A DNA stretch of 64,000 bases from Cohnella rhizoplanae (GTDB lineage Bacteria > Bacillota > Bacilli > Paenibacillales > Paenibacillaceae): contig NZ_CAOJCN010000006.1 of assembly GCF_948329515.1 (NCBI RefSeq), positions 62,001 through 126,000 of the forward strand, read 5' to 3'. Below, one piece after another: positions 50,527-59,350 of the stretch. Under the pieces are notes generated by a model. That model saw only the letters and a program-made list of their open reading frames with translations, was not told the origin of the DNA and did not search any database. Each line of letters starts with the position of its first letter. Within the stretch, counting starts at the first letter, position 1. The position numbers and the translations under genes are program-made.

Positions 50527-50679
50527 TAAGGACTCTGACCGCATGAGGTCAGAGTCTTTTTGTTATGGTGGGAACCGAGGGGGCAGTCGCTGCCCCCAGT
50601 CCGAAGAGGACATTGGGGTTCGACCGCGCGCAGGGAGCGAAGCGGACGAGCACGGCATCTGATTCTACCGCTGCGCTCT
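50508..50679 (+). repeat. Tandem module copy A: tmRNA end, terminator, inverted tmRNA-like end
   Basis: About 172 bp, nearly identical to 50726-50897. It holds the tmRNA 3' end, the ssrA terminator, then TGGTGGGAACCGAGGGGG (50566-50583), which as reverse complement resembles the tmRNA acceptor end, and GTCCGAAGA as in the reversed tmRNA. A GC-rich tail follows. The reading frames in it are not genes. Confidence 0.8.
50531..50561 (+). terminator. Original ssrA terminator, displaced by the prophage
   Basis: GACTCTGACC and GGTCAGAGTC form a perfect 10-bp stem, followed by TTTTT. Lies just after attR. Confidence 0.88.
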
Positions 50680-50725
50680 ACTTCGTCGAGTATACTTCGT
50701 CAGCCATTTCAATCAGGAATCATAT

Positions 50726-50897
50726 ACTCCCCTCGGCTCCACCGTAAGGACTCTGACCGCATGAGGTCAGAGTCTTTTTGTTATGGTGGAACCGAGGGGG
50801 CAGTCGCTGCCCCCAGTCCGAAGAGGACATTGGGGTTCGACCGCGCGCAGGGAGCGAAGCGGACGAGCACGGCATCTGTTTCCACCGCAGCGCTCTG
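50726..50897 (+). repeat. Tandem module copy B
   Basis: Second copy of the 50508-50679 module, offset 218 bp, with ACTCCCCTCGGCTCCACC followed by G, so the CCA end is lost. The inverted end TGGTGGAACCGAGGGGG is at 50784-50800, closer to the tmRNA end than in copy A. The 46 bp between copies (50680-50725) is AT-richer and unrelated. Confidence 0.8.
50749..50779 (+). terminator. Second copy of the ssrA terminator
   Basis: Same GACTCTGACC/GGTCAGAGTC stem and T tract as at 50531-50561. Confidence 0.85.
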
Positions 50898-50950
50898 TCA
50901 TGATATAATGAAGTATTCCGATCGACGAGGAACGAGAGAGGAAACCCGGT

Positions 50951-51184
50951 ATGAACGGATTTGAGGACTGGAATCTAAAAGTGAAAAAGACGTTTAACGC
51001 AACGAGCAATGTTGCTGTATTAACCGTCACGGAGGCAGGCGCGTTACTCGGTCTCTCCAAGGACCAAATGAAGGTCTACGTGGTCAATTGCAACTTAACT
51101 AAAGTCCCGATCATGAGGAGTGCCCATAGATACCTATTACTGAAATGTGAAATTGACGAAATCGTAGCGAATAAGGCCGTTTAG
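50951..51184 (+). CDS. Small excisionase/HTH-like protein
   Basis: 77 residues. LTVTEAGALLGLSKDQMKVY followed by a wing-like VPIMRSAHRYLLLKCEIDEI has the layout of MerR/Xis-type helix-turn-helix proteins. An extended -10 (TGATATAAT, 50901-50909) lies upstream and a terminator follows. It is outside the current prophage but in the duplicated att region, so it may be a remnant of an earlier element. The assignment is tentative. Confidence 0.65.
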   Translation: MNGFEDWNLKVKKTFNATSNVAVLTVTEAGALLGLSKDQMKVYVVNCNLTKVPIMRSAHRYLLLKCEIDEIVANKAV

Positions 51185-51195
51185 AACCATCGTCA

Positions 51196-51223
51196 AAGCC
51201 AGCCGCGGAGGCTGGCTTTTTTT
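51196..51223 (+). terminator. Rho-independent terminator
   Basis: AAGCCAGCC and GGCTGGCTT form a perfect 9-bp stem, loop GCGGA, followed by TTTTT. Confidence 0.9.
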
Positions 51224-51437
51224 CGTGGATCCGAGGGGATAGGGTTCCGTATCGGATACGGACTGCGGCGATGACGCGGAACCATGGCTTCGTTTCGCGT
51301 GAGGGAGAAGATGGGGATGAAGAATGAAGGGGTTTTTCGAGGGCATGTGCTGAAGAAAGGTATATACGAAAGATCCGACGTACGACGGTTTGCTCCGCTC
51401 AGACATGTCTTAGCAGACGAACAAGGAGGAATTCAGC

Positions 51438-51989
51438 TTGGAAAAAGCGTACCGCGGCACCCTGTTAGAGGTCACACAGGGAGATATCACGCAGTCCTTA
51501 ACGGAGTGTATCGTTAATGCGGCTAACTCCAGCCTGCTTGGCGGCGGAGGCGTGGATGGCGCGATCCACCGGGCCGGCGGAAGGCGGATCCTGGACGAAT
51601 GCATCCGAATCCGGAATGAGCGCGGAGGCTGTCCTGTCGGAGAGGCCGTGATTACGACCGGCGGCAACTTGAAGGCGAAGTACGTGATTCACACGGTTGG
51701 GCCCGTCTGGAATGGCGGCACCGGCAACGAAGCGGAGAAGCTGGGCAACTGCTATCGGAATACGCTCCTTCTCGCCGCAAAGAACGGAATTACAAGCCTT
51801 TCTTTTCCTAATATCAGCACGGGCATCTATGGCTATCCAAAGGACAAAGCCGCTGTTGCGGCCCTGGAAACCGTGATTGACTACGTTGAGAACAACAACG
51901 CAGTTATGGAACGAATACAATTTGTCTGCTATGACCGCGAGAATTACGACATTTATCTGCAGGGGTTGGGTGCGTTAATTTCCCAGTAA
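51438..51989 (+). CDS. Macro-domain protein (ADP-ribose/O-acetyl-ADP-ribose hydrolase)
   Basis: Binds ADP-ribose and probably removes it from proteins or hydrolyses O-acetyl-ADP-ribose. 183 residues, a single macro domain of the YmdB/MacroD type. Signatures are VTQGDITQSLTECIVNAANSS-type N-terminal sequence, the GGGGVDGAIHRAGG loop, and SFPNISTGIYGYPKDKAA. TTG 51438 lies 7 nt after AGGAGGA. It stands alone with a 214-bp leader where I see no other gene. Macro domains also occur in NAD-based defence, but no partner is present here. Confidence 0.92.
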   Translation: MEKAYRGTLLEVTQGDITQSLTECIVNAANSSLLGGGGVDGAIHRAGGRRILDECIRIRNERGGCPVGEAVITTGGNLKAKYVIHTVGPVWNGGTGNEAEKLGNCYRNTLLLAAKNGITSLSFPNISTGIYGYPKDKAAVAALETVIDYVENNNAVMERIQFVCYDRENYDIYLQGLGALISQ

Positions 51990-52121
51990 CGCCAAGCCGC
52001 GAGAGTCGGTTACCGCGTGGGCGGTATATCGTAACCTTTTCCGAAAGGTTCTCGTCTATAAAGGGAAAGCCGGCGCAACTCAGGAAGAACGATCCGCAGC
52101 ACAAGAAGGGAAGGTCTTAAC

Positions 52122-53213
52122 ATGAAGAGGAATAATCGCAGCAAAACCCTGCTTACGGTGGCCATTGCAGCAAGCCTCCTGACTGCTCCCGCGCTAGCTT
52201 CAGGGCCAGCGGGATACGCATCCGCCGCAACGGCCAGTGCCAAGTATCAGGTGACGGCAACGCCGTTCAACATTGAAGGAACGAAAAAAAGCATCGGTAC
52301 CATCAATTATTATGGTTCCACGTATATAGCGGTACGCAGCATCAATAACAGCCTGGGTCTCACCACGAAGTACGCGGCCGGGACGGTCAAGGTGGAGGGC
52401 AGAGGACGCGTCCTCGAGTTCAATCTCCGGAGCGGCGGATTAATCCTGAACGGTCAGCGGCTCTTCACTGGACCGACGCCGATCATTCAGGACGATACGA
52501 CGTACCTGCCGCTTCGCTTCTTGCTGGAACAGATGGGTTATGAGGTGTCTTATGAGCAAGCCACGAAGCTGATCGGCGTCAAGGCGATTCAGGAAAACAA
52601 GCTGACGATCCAATCGCAGGAGATCGGTGCGGACGGGGACGGCAAGTCGCTGCTGGTGAATTATCCGGTGATCTCGGGTTATGCGGATGCAGCGGTTCAG
52701 CAGAAAATCAACGCGTACCTCAAGGCCGAGGCTTCCAAGCATGCCACGGCTGGTGCGCAGGAAATGCAGCCGGCCGTGGACGGGAACAACAAGATTCTGG
52801 CCGAAAACCCGAAGGCGGAGATTCGCCAGCCGAGCTTCGACGGCCAGTATACGGTAACCTACAACGAAAAGGGTAAATTGAGCCTTTACGTGGACTATTA
52901 CCTTTACACCGGCGGAGCGCACGGCATTACTGCCCGCGTGCCTTATACATTCGATCTGGCCACAGGCGATGTCCTGTCGTTAAAGGCAGCCGCAGGGAAT
53001 AAGGAGAAATACGTATCGATCATCAATAGCCGCATTAAAGCTCAGATTGCCAGCCGCAAGCTCAGCTTGAGCGTGCCTTTCGAGACGATCGAGGCCGACC
53101 GCGAGTATTTCCTTAGCCACAACGGACTCGTGATTTACTTTACAGAGTACGAGTATACGCCTTATGCGGACGGGATGCCTGAGTTTGTGATCCCTTATGC
53201 GGACTTCCAATAA
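52122..53213 (+). CDS. Secreted protein: copper amine oxidase N-like plus DUF3298
   Basis: 363 residues. A signal peptide (about 1-32, KTLLTVAIAASLLTAPALAS) directs export. A copper amine oxidase N-terminal-like stalk domain (about 40-145) has the typical YIAVRSINNSLG and TPIIQDDTTYLPLRFLLEQM. A DUF4163/DUF3298 region follows (about 160-363) with YLYTGGAHGITARVPYTFD and the C-terminal ITFTEYEYTPYADG-type end. Such proteins are common in Paenibacillus; the wall-associated role is unclear. AGGGAAGG precedes the ATG. Confidence 0.85.
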   Translation: MKRNNRSKTLLTVAIAASLLTAPALASGPAGYASAATASAKYQVTATPFNIEGTKKSIGTINYYGSTYIAVRSINNSLGLTTKYAAGTVKVEGRGRVLEFNLRSGGLILNGQRLFTGPTPIIQDDTTYLPLRFLLEQMGYEVSYEQATKLIGVKAIQENKLTIQSQEIGADGDGKSLLVNYPVISGYADAAVQQKINAYLKAEASKHATAGAQEMQPAVDGNNKILAENPKAEIRQPSFDGQYTVTYNEKGKLSLYVDYYLYTGGAHGITARVPYTFDLATGDVLSLKAAAGNKEKYVSIINSRIKAQIASRKLSLSVPFETIEADREYFLSHNGLVIYFTEYEYTPYADGMPEFVIPYADFQ

Positions 53214-53253
53214 CGGGCATAGGATTTAGAGATTTAGAATAGTTTAGTTGCAC

Positions 53254-53283
53254 AAGCTCCCGCTGCGAGGCGGGGGCTTTTTC
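53254..53283 (+). terminator. Rho-independent terminator
   Basis: AAGCTCCCGC and GCGGGGGCTT form a 10-bp stem (one G-U), followed by TTTTC. Confidence 0.88.
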
Positions 53284-53291
53284 ATCCTGAG

Positions 53292-53343
53292 TTATCAACA
53301 ACATACCCACAGCATGTGCACAGAGTTATGCACATGTGGATGA
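53292..53343. promoter_or_regulatory. Cluster of DnaA-box-like sites
   Basis: TTATCAACA (53292-53300), TTATGCACA (53326-53334) and TGTGGATGA (53335-53343, reverse) match the DnaA box TTATNCACA at 8, 9 and 8 of 9 positions. They lie between a terminator and the hydrolase gene. Confidence 0.4.
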
Positions 53344-53433
53344 CTTTAGAATACTGGACTACCCGTCGAAGCTCCGGTGCGGCCATGGTACAATAAATTT
53401 TAGCGACTGAAAAAGAGAGCGGGGGCGAACGGC

Positions 53434-54078
53434 ATGGCTGCGGCAAACACGATTTTATTCATGGGGGATTCGATCACGGACGGCGCGCGCGGTCGGACGG
53501 CCGATCCCAATCATATTTTGGGACACGGTTACGTATTTCAAATCGCCGGACGCTTGGGGCTCGAGCTCGGCGCTGACGCTCCGCGCGTGGTGAATCGCGG
53601 GATCAGCGGAGACCGGGCTTCCGATCTGTACGCCAGGTGGAACGAAGACGCCATCAGCGTGCAGCCGGATATCCTGAGCATCCTGGTCGGCGTCAATGAC
53701 GCCTATCATCTCATCCAGGGCGACGCGCGCGGCGCATCGGACCGGTTCCGGCAGGCCTATACGCATCTGCTCGAGGAGACGCGGACGGTGCTCCCGGAGA
53801 CGCGGATCGTGCTGTGCGAGCCGTTTATTCTGCGGACCGGCGCGCTCGAAGAGAAATGGACGGCGTGGGAAGAGAAAATGACGGCGTACCGCCATACCGT
53901 GCGCGAGCTGGCCGCGAGCTGCTCGGCGATCTTCGTACCGCTTCAGCATCTATTCGATGAGGCATGCGAGCGCGCGCCTCATGCGCACTGGCTCTGGGAC
54001 GGCATTCACCCGACGGCAGCCGGTCACGAGATGATCGCGCGCCAATGGCTGCAGATCGTGTCCTTGCAAAGGTCATGA
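53434..54078 (+). CDS. SGNH/GDSL-family hydrolase
   Basis: Esterase-type enzyme acting on an ester or acetyl group, possibly on sugars. 214 residues, no signal peptide. Block I ILFMGDSITDGARG (catalytic Ser), block II Gly in NRGISGDRASDLYARW, block III Asn in VGVNDAYHL, and block V WLWDGIHPTAAGH (Asp and His) are all present. AGAGAGCGGGGGC precedes the ATG. The exact substrate is unknown. Confidence 0.9.
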   Translation: MAAANTILFMGDSITDGARGRTADPNHILGHGYVFQIAGRLGLELGADAPRVVNRGISGDRASDLYARWNEDAISVQPDILSILVGVNDAYHLIQGDARGASDRFRQAYTHLLEETRTVLPETRIVLCEPFILRTGALEEKWTAWEEKMTAYRHTVRELAASCSAIFVPLQHLFDEACERAPHAHWLWDGIHPTAAGHEMIARQWLQIVSLQRS

Positions 54079-54124
54079 TGCGGTGAGAATCCACGCTTGA
54101 GCATCGGGAGCAGGCCGTTGAGCG

Positions 54125-54165
54125 AGGTGCACGAGGGGGCGTCAGCCCTGCACCTGGCGTTTTTT
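54125..54165 (+). terminator. Probable terminator after the hydrolase gene
   Basis: AGGTGCA (54125-54131) pairs with TGCACCT (54149-54155), with an inner GC-rich pairing; GGCGTTTTTT follows. Confidence 0.65.
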
Positions 54166-54222
54166 CTGGATAAAAGAAGTCTCCGCTGCGCAACCTAGTT
54201 GGATGTAGAGGAGGGATATGGA

Positions 54223-54642
54223 ATGGAAAACCTATATACGGCGACCGTGACGGTGACGGGAGGCCGCGAAGGCAGGCTGTCTTCGAGCGACGGCGTGCTC
54301 CAGCTCGAGCTTCGGATGCCCAAGGAGCTCGGCGGCATGGGCGGTTCGGCGACGAATCCGGAGCAGCTGTTCGCAGGGGGATATGCGGCATGCTACGAAA
54401 GCGCGCTGAACGTCGTGTGCCGACGGCGCGAGATCGCGTACGAAGGCGCCACCGAAGTGACGGCCAGCGTCACGATCGGCAAGGACGCGGACGGCGGATT
54501 CAGCTTTGCGGTCGCGCTGGACGTGAAGCTGGCGGGCGTCGAACGGGAGCTCGCCGAGCAGCTCGCCGCCGAAGCGCATCAGGTCTGTCCATACTCGAAG
54601 GCGATTCACGGCAATATTGATGTGAAGACCCGCATCGTCTGA
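54223..54642 (+). CDS. ohr: Organic hydroperoxide resistance protein (Ohr/OsmC)
   Basis: Thiol peroxidase that reduces organic hydroperoxides. 139 residues from ATG 54223 after GAGGAGGGATAT. YTATVTVTGGREGRLSSSDG is the Ohr N terminus, GGSATNPEQLFAGGYAACYE carries the reactive Cys, and EAHQVCPYSKAIHGN carries the second Cys. It lies close to msrA; both counter oxidative damage. An OhrR regulator is not seen nearby. Confidence 0.94.
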   Translation: MENLYTATVTVTGGREGRLSSSDGVLQLELRMPKELGGMGGSATNPEQLFAGGYAACYESALNVVCRRREIAYEGATEVTASVTIGKDADGGFSFAVALDVKLAGVERELAEQLAAEAHQVCPYSKAIHGNIDVKTRIV

Positions 54643-54670
54643 GGGCCGCCGCATCTCCGTCGAACCGAAT

Positions 54671-54719
54671 AAGACACCGAGCCCCCTTTGCATAAAGGAA
54701 GCCCGGTGTCTTATTATTT
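54671..54719. terminator. Bidirectional terminator
   Basis: AAGACACCG (54671-54679) pairs with CGGTGTCTT (54704-54712). It separates ohr from the converging small gene. Confidence 0.7.
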
Positions 54720-54739
54720 GGGGGAGGAAGTCTCCGTTA

Positions 54740-54904
54740 TTAACGGTCCAAATTCTGCATGCCGCTTGAGGATTGATCTTGCTCGAAGGCCTCTGCCGCT
54801 TCTTCCGCGGAGAACTCGGTATCGTCCTGGCCTGGCACGGGCAACTTGTTGAGCTCGGTCGTCTGGACTTCGGCTTTGGTCGGCTCGTTTTGATTGTGGG
54901 TCAT
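54740..54904 (-). CDS. Small acidic protein
   Basis: 54 residues from ATG 54904 (AAGGGAGGTG upstream), MTHNQNEPTKAEVQTTELNK and an acidic, probably disordered end (FSAEEAAEAFEQDQSSSG). Similar small acidic proteins occur in Bacillales, but I cannot name the family. Confidence 0.6.
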   Translation of the reverse strand: MTHNQNEPTKAEVQTTELNKLPVPGQDDTEFSAEEAAEAFEQDQSSSGMQNLDR

Positions 54905-54993
54905 GGGGCACCTCCCTTGGTCTTTTTTCACAACCGTTCCAGCATTCCACGCTTGGGGTCGGAATATGTGCGCGATGAGAAGGAGGCGGGAAG

Positions 54994-55623
54994 ATGAGCG
55001 ATGAACGAATCATCACGCTCGGTATGGGCTGCTTCTGGTCGCCGGAAGCGCTGTATGGCTCGCTGCCCGGGGTCGTGAGGACGCGCGTCGGGTACGCGGG
55101 CGGCGCGGCGGCCCATCCGACTTATCGCGATATGGGGGATCACTCCGAGACGGTCGAGGTCGCGTTCGACGCGGATCTGATCTCGTTGGATCAACTATTG
55201 GAGATATTTTGGAACAACCATAACCCCATTAATATTAATGGCTATAAAGGCAGGCAATATCAGTCCTTGCTGCTGTATCGGGACGAGCGTCAGGCGGAGG
55301 CGTTTAACCGGGTAAAGGAAATGAAGGAGACCGCAAAGGGATATCCGCTTGAGACGGAGATCGCGCCGCTCCAGACGTTCCATCCGGCAGAGCCGAGGCA
55401 CCAGAAGTATTATTTGAAAAGGTTCCCTGACGCGATGGAGAAGCTGGGCAGTCTGTACGGTTCGGAGGCGGAACTCGCGCAGTCGAGGCTCGCGGCCAGA
55501 CTGAACGGCGTGGCCAAAGGGTATGCGAATCTCGCGCCCGTACTCGAAGAAATCCGGGAGTGGCCGCTCGATCCGCGCGAACGGGCCGACATGATCGAGC
55601 ACGTCAGACAGATTCGGTGGTAG
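54994..55623 (+). CDS. msrA: Peptide methionine sulfoxide reductase A
   Basis: Reduces methionine-S-sulfoxide in proteins. 209 residues. The active-site motif is GMGCFWSPEALYGSLPG (catalytic Cys in GCFW), followed by VVRTRVGYAGG, YRDMGDHSETVEV and FWNNHNPININGYKGRQYQS. The last segment differs slightly from the usual DPT-NRQG-D, so this may be a divergent subtype. AGGAGGCGGGAAG precedes the ATG. No msrB domain is attached. Confidence 0.93.
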   Translation: MSDERIITLGMGCFWSPEALYGSLPGVVRTRVGYAGGAAAHPTYRDMGDHSETVEVAFDADLISLDQLLEIFWNNHNPININGYKGRQYQSLLLYRDERQAEAFNRVKEMKETAKGYPLETEIAPLQTFHPAEPRHQKYYLKRFPDAMEKLGSLYGSEAELAQSRLAARLNGVAKGYANLAPVLEEIREWPLDPRERADMIEHVRQIRW

Positions 55624-55719
55624 CCGGCTTCATCGGGGCTGCCGCCAACAGTTGGTAAAGCGCGGAGAAGTGTCGTATCATGAAGAACCGACTACTTTTC
55701 ATGGACGAAGGGGTTTATT

Positions 55720-57168
55720 ATGAGCGAACCAAGCTTCAACGACTATAAATTGAGCGACGAGATCCGCCGGGCTTTAGACAGCATGGGGTATACCAAGCCG
55801 ACGGAGGTGCAGAGCAAGGTCATTCCCATGGCGCTGGAGAAGAAGGATATGACCGTCAAGTCCCATACGGGCAGCGGAAAGACGGCTGCGTACGGCATCC
55901 CCCTATGCGAGATGGTGGAGTGGGAAGAGAACCGTCCGCAAGCCTTGATCCTGACGCCGACGCGCGAGCTTGCCGATCAGGTCACGCAGGATATCCTGAA
56001 TATCGGCCGCTTCAAACGCATCAAGGCGACCGCGATCTACGGCAAGCAGCCTTTTGCGAGGCAGAAAATTCAATTGGCGCATAAAAATCACGTCGTCGTC
56101 GGCACGCCCGGACGGGTGATGGATCACATCGAACGAGAAACGATCGACCTCGAGCAAGTGAGATATCTGGTGATCGACGAAGCGGACGAGATGCTGAGCA
56201 TGGGGTTCATCGAGCAGGTGGAGAAGATCATCCGCGAGCTGCCCAAGGATCGGGTGACGCTGCTGTTCTCGGCGACGCTGCCCAAGGATGTCGAGCGCCT
56301 GTGCCATAAGTACATGAAGCAGCCTCTCGATATCGAGATTCAGACGGAGAGCAGGACGACAAGCCAGATCGAGCATGCGCTCTACACGGTGAAGGATCCC
56401 GACAAGCTGGGCTTGCTTAGGGACGTCGCCACGGTCGAGAACCCGGACAGCTGCATTATTTTTTGCCGGACGCAGGTCAGGGTCGACGTGGTGTTCAAGG
56501 AACTGACCCAGCATGGATATCCCTGCGACCGAATCCATGGCGGCATGGAGCAGGACAATCGCTCCCAGGTGATGAACGAGTTCAAGCGCGGGGAGTTCCG
56601 TTATCTGATCGCGACGGACGTGGCGGCCAGAGGGATCGATATCGACAACATCAGCCTCGTGATCAACTACGACTTTCCCATGGAAAACGAAAGCTACGTG
56701 CATCGGACCGGCAGAACCGGACGAGCCGGCAACAGGGGCAAGGCGATCTCCTTCGCCACGCCGAACGAAGAGAAATTCGTGATCAACGTGGAGCGGTACG
56801 TCGGCTTTGAAATTCCGAGGAGAAACCACCCCTCCAAAGACGCGGTGGAGTATGCCAAAGCGTCATTCGATGCGAAAATCAAGAACAAGGCGGGCATCAA
56901 AAAGGACAGGATCTCTCGCATGGACGAGGAGATTCTGAAGCTCTACTTCAACGGCGGGAAGAAAAAGAAGATCCGGGCGGTGGACTTCGTCGGCACGATC
57001 GCCAAGCTCGAGGGCGTATCCGCGGACGACATCGGGATTATCACCATCGAGGACAATGTGTCCTACGTAGATATCCTCAACGGAAAAGGCCGCCTGGTTC
57101 TGAACAAGATGCAGGAGACGACGATCAAAGGCAAGCTGCTGAAGGTTCGCGAGGCGAACAAGAAGTAG
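55720..57168 (+). CDS. dbpA: DEAD-box RNA helicase, DbpA/YxiN type
   Basis: ATP-dependent RNA helicase for ribosome large-subunit maturation. 482 residues. Motifs in order: Q motif region [16 protein letters not shown], Walker [29 protein letters not shown] in [17 protein letters not shown] in LLFSATLP, then [18 protein letters not shown] and [10 protein letters not shown]. The C-terminal RNA-binding domain (about 405-482) with [15 protein letters not shown] and [14 protein letters not shown] identifies DbpA/YxiN, which binds hairpin 92 of 23S rRNA. Confidence 0.95.
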   Translation: MSEPSFNDYKLSDEIRRALDSMGYTKPTEVQSKVIPMALEKKDMTVKSHTGSGKTAAYGIPLCEMVEWEENRPQALILTPTRELADQVTQDILNIGRFKRIKATAIYGKQPFARQKIQLAHKNHVVVGTPGRVMDHIERETIDLEQVRYLVIDEADEMLSMGFIEQVEKIIRELPKDRVTLLFSATLPKDVERLCHKYMKQPLDIEIQTESRTTSQIEHALYTVKDPDKLGLLRDVATVENPDSCIIFCRTQVRVDVVFKELTQHGYPCDRIHGGMEQDNRSQVMNEFKRGEFRYLIATDVAARGIDIDNISLVINYDFPMENESYVHRTGRTGRAGNRGKAISFATPNEEKFVINVERYVGFEIPRRNHPSKDAVEYAKASFDAKIKNKAGIKKDRISRMDEEILKLYFNGGKKKKIRAVDFVGTIAKLEGVSADDIGIITIEDNVSYVDILNGKGRLVLNKMQETTIKGKLLKVREANKK

Positions 57169-57258
57169 AAGACGGCTCGGATACGCTGGCGATAAAGTTT
57201 TGCTTTGCAAACGAGGGCGAGTATGGTTTAATGTACTTAATATTTCCAGCGGTGAAGC

Positions 57259-57305
57259 ACACCCTGGCGGACGTCTGCGGACGTCTTGCCGGGGTGTTTT
57301 GTTTT
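57259..57305 (+). terminator. Rho-independent terminator of dbpA
   Basis: ACACCCTGGC (57259-57268) pairs with GCCGGGGTGT (57288-57297), one G-U, followed by TTTGTTTT. The loop contains a GGACGTCTGC/GGACGTCTTG repeat. Confidence 0.7.
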
Positions 57306-57338
57306 GCCCGGGAGACGCATATTGAGGGGGAATATAGC

Positions 57339-58184
57339 ATGAAGCAAGCGAGATTGTACGACCAACCGGAGCAATTCGCGGAGATGATGAAGCGCCAGCT
57401 GGAGGAAAGTCTGCAGATCGGCGTGAAAATGACGGAGGGAGAGCCGCTGCTGCTGCTGATAGACGACAAGATCGGAAAGGCGCAGATCAGTCTGCATGAT
57501 ACCTATCGGACATACATGGCCGGGGGAGATCTGAATGCCGCAGTCGACTATTTGAACAACATCGTCCGCAGTTCTAGGATCGCAAGCGAAAAGAAAGACG
57601 AAGTCGCCGTTCTCGATCCTGCTTATATCTACCCTGCGCTGCGGGACGAGGCTTACGCGGAGGCTATGCGAAAACAGGCGGGCGGACTGTCGGCGGAACG
57701 GCTGCCCGGCCTTCGGGAGATGTATCTCGAGATCAAGGACGGACTCACGAAGGTGATCGGCTCGGATATGCTGGAGCTCAACCCCGGATTGAGCGAGGAG
57801 CGGGTGAGGAAGCTTGCGTATGAGAATCTACGGCGGGCAGGGTGGCAAGAGCCGCGGATGCGGTTACCGACGCTGCTGGATAGCTGCAGGCTGGAGGTGT
57901 ATATGCACGATACGCACCCGGCGGAATGCCAGCTTCTAGATCCGGAGCTGAACAAGCATCTAAGCCGGAATCCGTATTTGGTCGCGTTCACGAACCGGAA
58001 AACGGTGATGGTCCTTCGCGCGGACGAGCCGATGGAGACGCTTCGGCAGGCGCAGCGGCTGGCGGAAGAATCCGGCTTCAGGACGATGGCAAGGCGCAGC
58101 GTAGCGCTCATGCCGAGTCCGGTGTCCGACCGGGTCTATTGGGTGAGGGACGGCAAAGCCGGCCTGCTGCCTCCGCGCAAGTGA
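57339..58184 (+). CDS. DUF1444-like conserved protein
   Basis: 281 residues from ATG 57339 (GAGGGGG upstream); the longer frame crosses the upstream terminator. The segment LDPAYIYPALRDEAYAEAM and YENLRRAGWQEPRMRL resemble the IYP-IR and NLR motifs of the Bacillus YtpQ (DUF1444) family, with a C-terminal end around VYWVRDGKAGLLPPR. Function of that family is unknown. The match is from memory of motifs and not certain. Confidence 0.6.
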   Translation: MKQARLYDQPEQFAEMMKRQLEESLQIGVKMTEGEPLLLLIDDKIGKAQISLHDTYRTYMAGGDLNAAVDYLNNIVRSSRIASEKKDEVAVLDPAYIYPALRDEAYAEAMRKQAGGLSAERLPGLREMYLEIKDGLTKVIGSDMLELNPGLSEERVRKLAYENLRRAGWQEPRMRLPTLLDSCRLEVYMHDTHPAECQLLDPELNKHLSRNPYLVAFTNRKTVMVLRADEPMETLRQAQRLAEESGFRTMARRSVALMPSPVSDRVYWVRDGKAGLLPPRK

Positions 58185-58375
58185 GGCGGCGTGCTGTGGG
58201 TACGCTATGAAGCACGATCGAAGTTCTCCACGTCCTGAAGCCGATCGGCGTGTGATGGCGGGCGCGGACGAATACGATCCGTACAAGGATTAATCGGCGC
58301 GCCACGGAGGTGGACGACGGCCGATTGTCGAATAGGACAGGGTGATGCATCCATAACGATATCACGGAGGAACCC

Positions 58376-59311
58376 ATGCCCTACCCGATAGAAGATAAGT
58401 TCGTCGTCGCGGTCGCTTCCAGCGCGCTGTTCAACCTGGAGGCATCCGACAAGGTGTTTAAGGAAAAGGGCGAGGAGGAATACCGCCAGTATCAACATGC
58501 GCACGAGGAAGAGGTGCTGCAGACCGGCGTCGCCTTCCCGCTCATCAAGCGGCTGCTCCAGATCAACGGCGAGGCTGCGGACGATCAGCCCGTCGAGGTC
58601 GTGCTCCTGTCGCGCAACGATCCGGACACGGGGCTGCGCGTATTCAAGAGCATCCAGCATTACGGCCTGCCGATAACGCGGGCCGCGTTCGTCGCAGGGC
58701 GCGATCCCTTCACGTATATGGATGCCTTCAACGCATCTCTCTTCCTCTCGGCCGATCCCGACGACGTGCGGTCTGCGATCCGAGTGGGACTGCCGGCGGC
58801 GCAGGTGTTCCCGACCGGGTTCGTCGACGACGAAGCGGAGCAGGAGCTGCGCATCGCCTTCGACTTCGACGGCATTATCGCCGACGATTCGGCAGAAGGG
58901 ATCTTCCAGGCCCAAGGCATGCAAGGCTTCCATGACAGCGAGCGGATGAACGCGGCGGAGGCGCTCCCGCCGGGTCCGCTGTTCCGGTTCTTCAGCGAGA
59001 TCGGACGGCTTCAGCGGCGCGAGTGGGAGAAAAAGAAATCGGATCCGGACTACTCGCCGCGGGTCAGAATCGCCATCGTGACGGCCCGGAACGCGCCTGC
59101 CCACGAGCGCGTCGTGACGACGCTGCGGACCGGCGGCATCCGGGTGGACGACGCCTTTTTCCTCGGCGGCATCGAGAAGGCACGCGTGCTTAAGGTGTTC
59201 CGGCCGCATATCTTCATCGACGATCAAGTGGGCCATATCGAAGGCGTGTCGGGCTACTATCCGACGGCGCACGTACCGTTCGGGGCGATCAATAGGGCGG
59301 CCTCCACCTAG
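58376..59311 (+). CDS. Cytosolic 5'-nucleotidase family protein
   Basis: Removes phosphate from nucleoside monophosphates. 311 residues. It resembles the NT5C1A-type (PF06189) family: N-terminal VVAVASSALFNLEASDKVFK, the acidic IAFDFDGIIADDSAEGIFQ (phosphate-accepting Asp pair), the GLPITRAAFVAGRDPF segment, and the C-terminal PHIFIDDQVGHIEGV. Bacterial members are known; specificity is not clear. The 190-bp gap before it contains only a doubtful 28-codon frame (58207). Confidence 0.85.
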   Translation: MPYPIEDKFVVAVASSALFNLEASDKVFKEKGEEEYRQYQHAHEEEVLQTGVAFPLIKRLLQINGEAADDQPVEVVLLSRNDPDTGLRVFKSIQHYGLPITRAAFVAGRDPFTYMDAFNASLFLSADPDDVRSAIRVGLPAAQVFPTGFVDDEAEQELRIAFDFDGIIADDSAEGIFQAQGMQGFHDSERMNAAEALPPGPLFRFFSEIGRLQRREWEKKKSDPDYSPRVRIAIVTARNAPAHERVVTTLRTGGIRVDDAFFLGGIEKARVLKVFRPHIFIDDQVGHIEGVSGYYPTAHVPFGAINRAAST

Positions 59312-59319
59312 AACGGACG

Positions 59320-59350
59320 AATCCCGGTCGGAAGGGCCGGGATTCCTAAT
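59320..59350 (+). terminator. Probable terminator
   Basis: AATCCCGG (59320-59327) pairs with CCGGGATT (59337-59344); a short T-poor tail follows. Confidence 0.5.

Noticed and set aside
50560..50964. Rightward frames across the duplicated terminator modules
   Set aside because: They translate terminators and inverted tmRNA-like sequence and have no ribosome sites.
51284..51517. 77-codon frame before the macro-domain gene
   Set aside because: Overlaps the start of the macro gene in another frame and lacks a ribosome site.
58207..58293. 28-codon frame MKHDRSSPRPEADRRVMAG
   Set aside because: Weak ribosome site and too short to support without conservation data.
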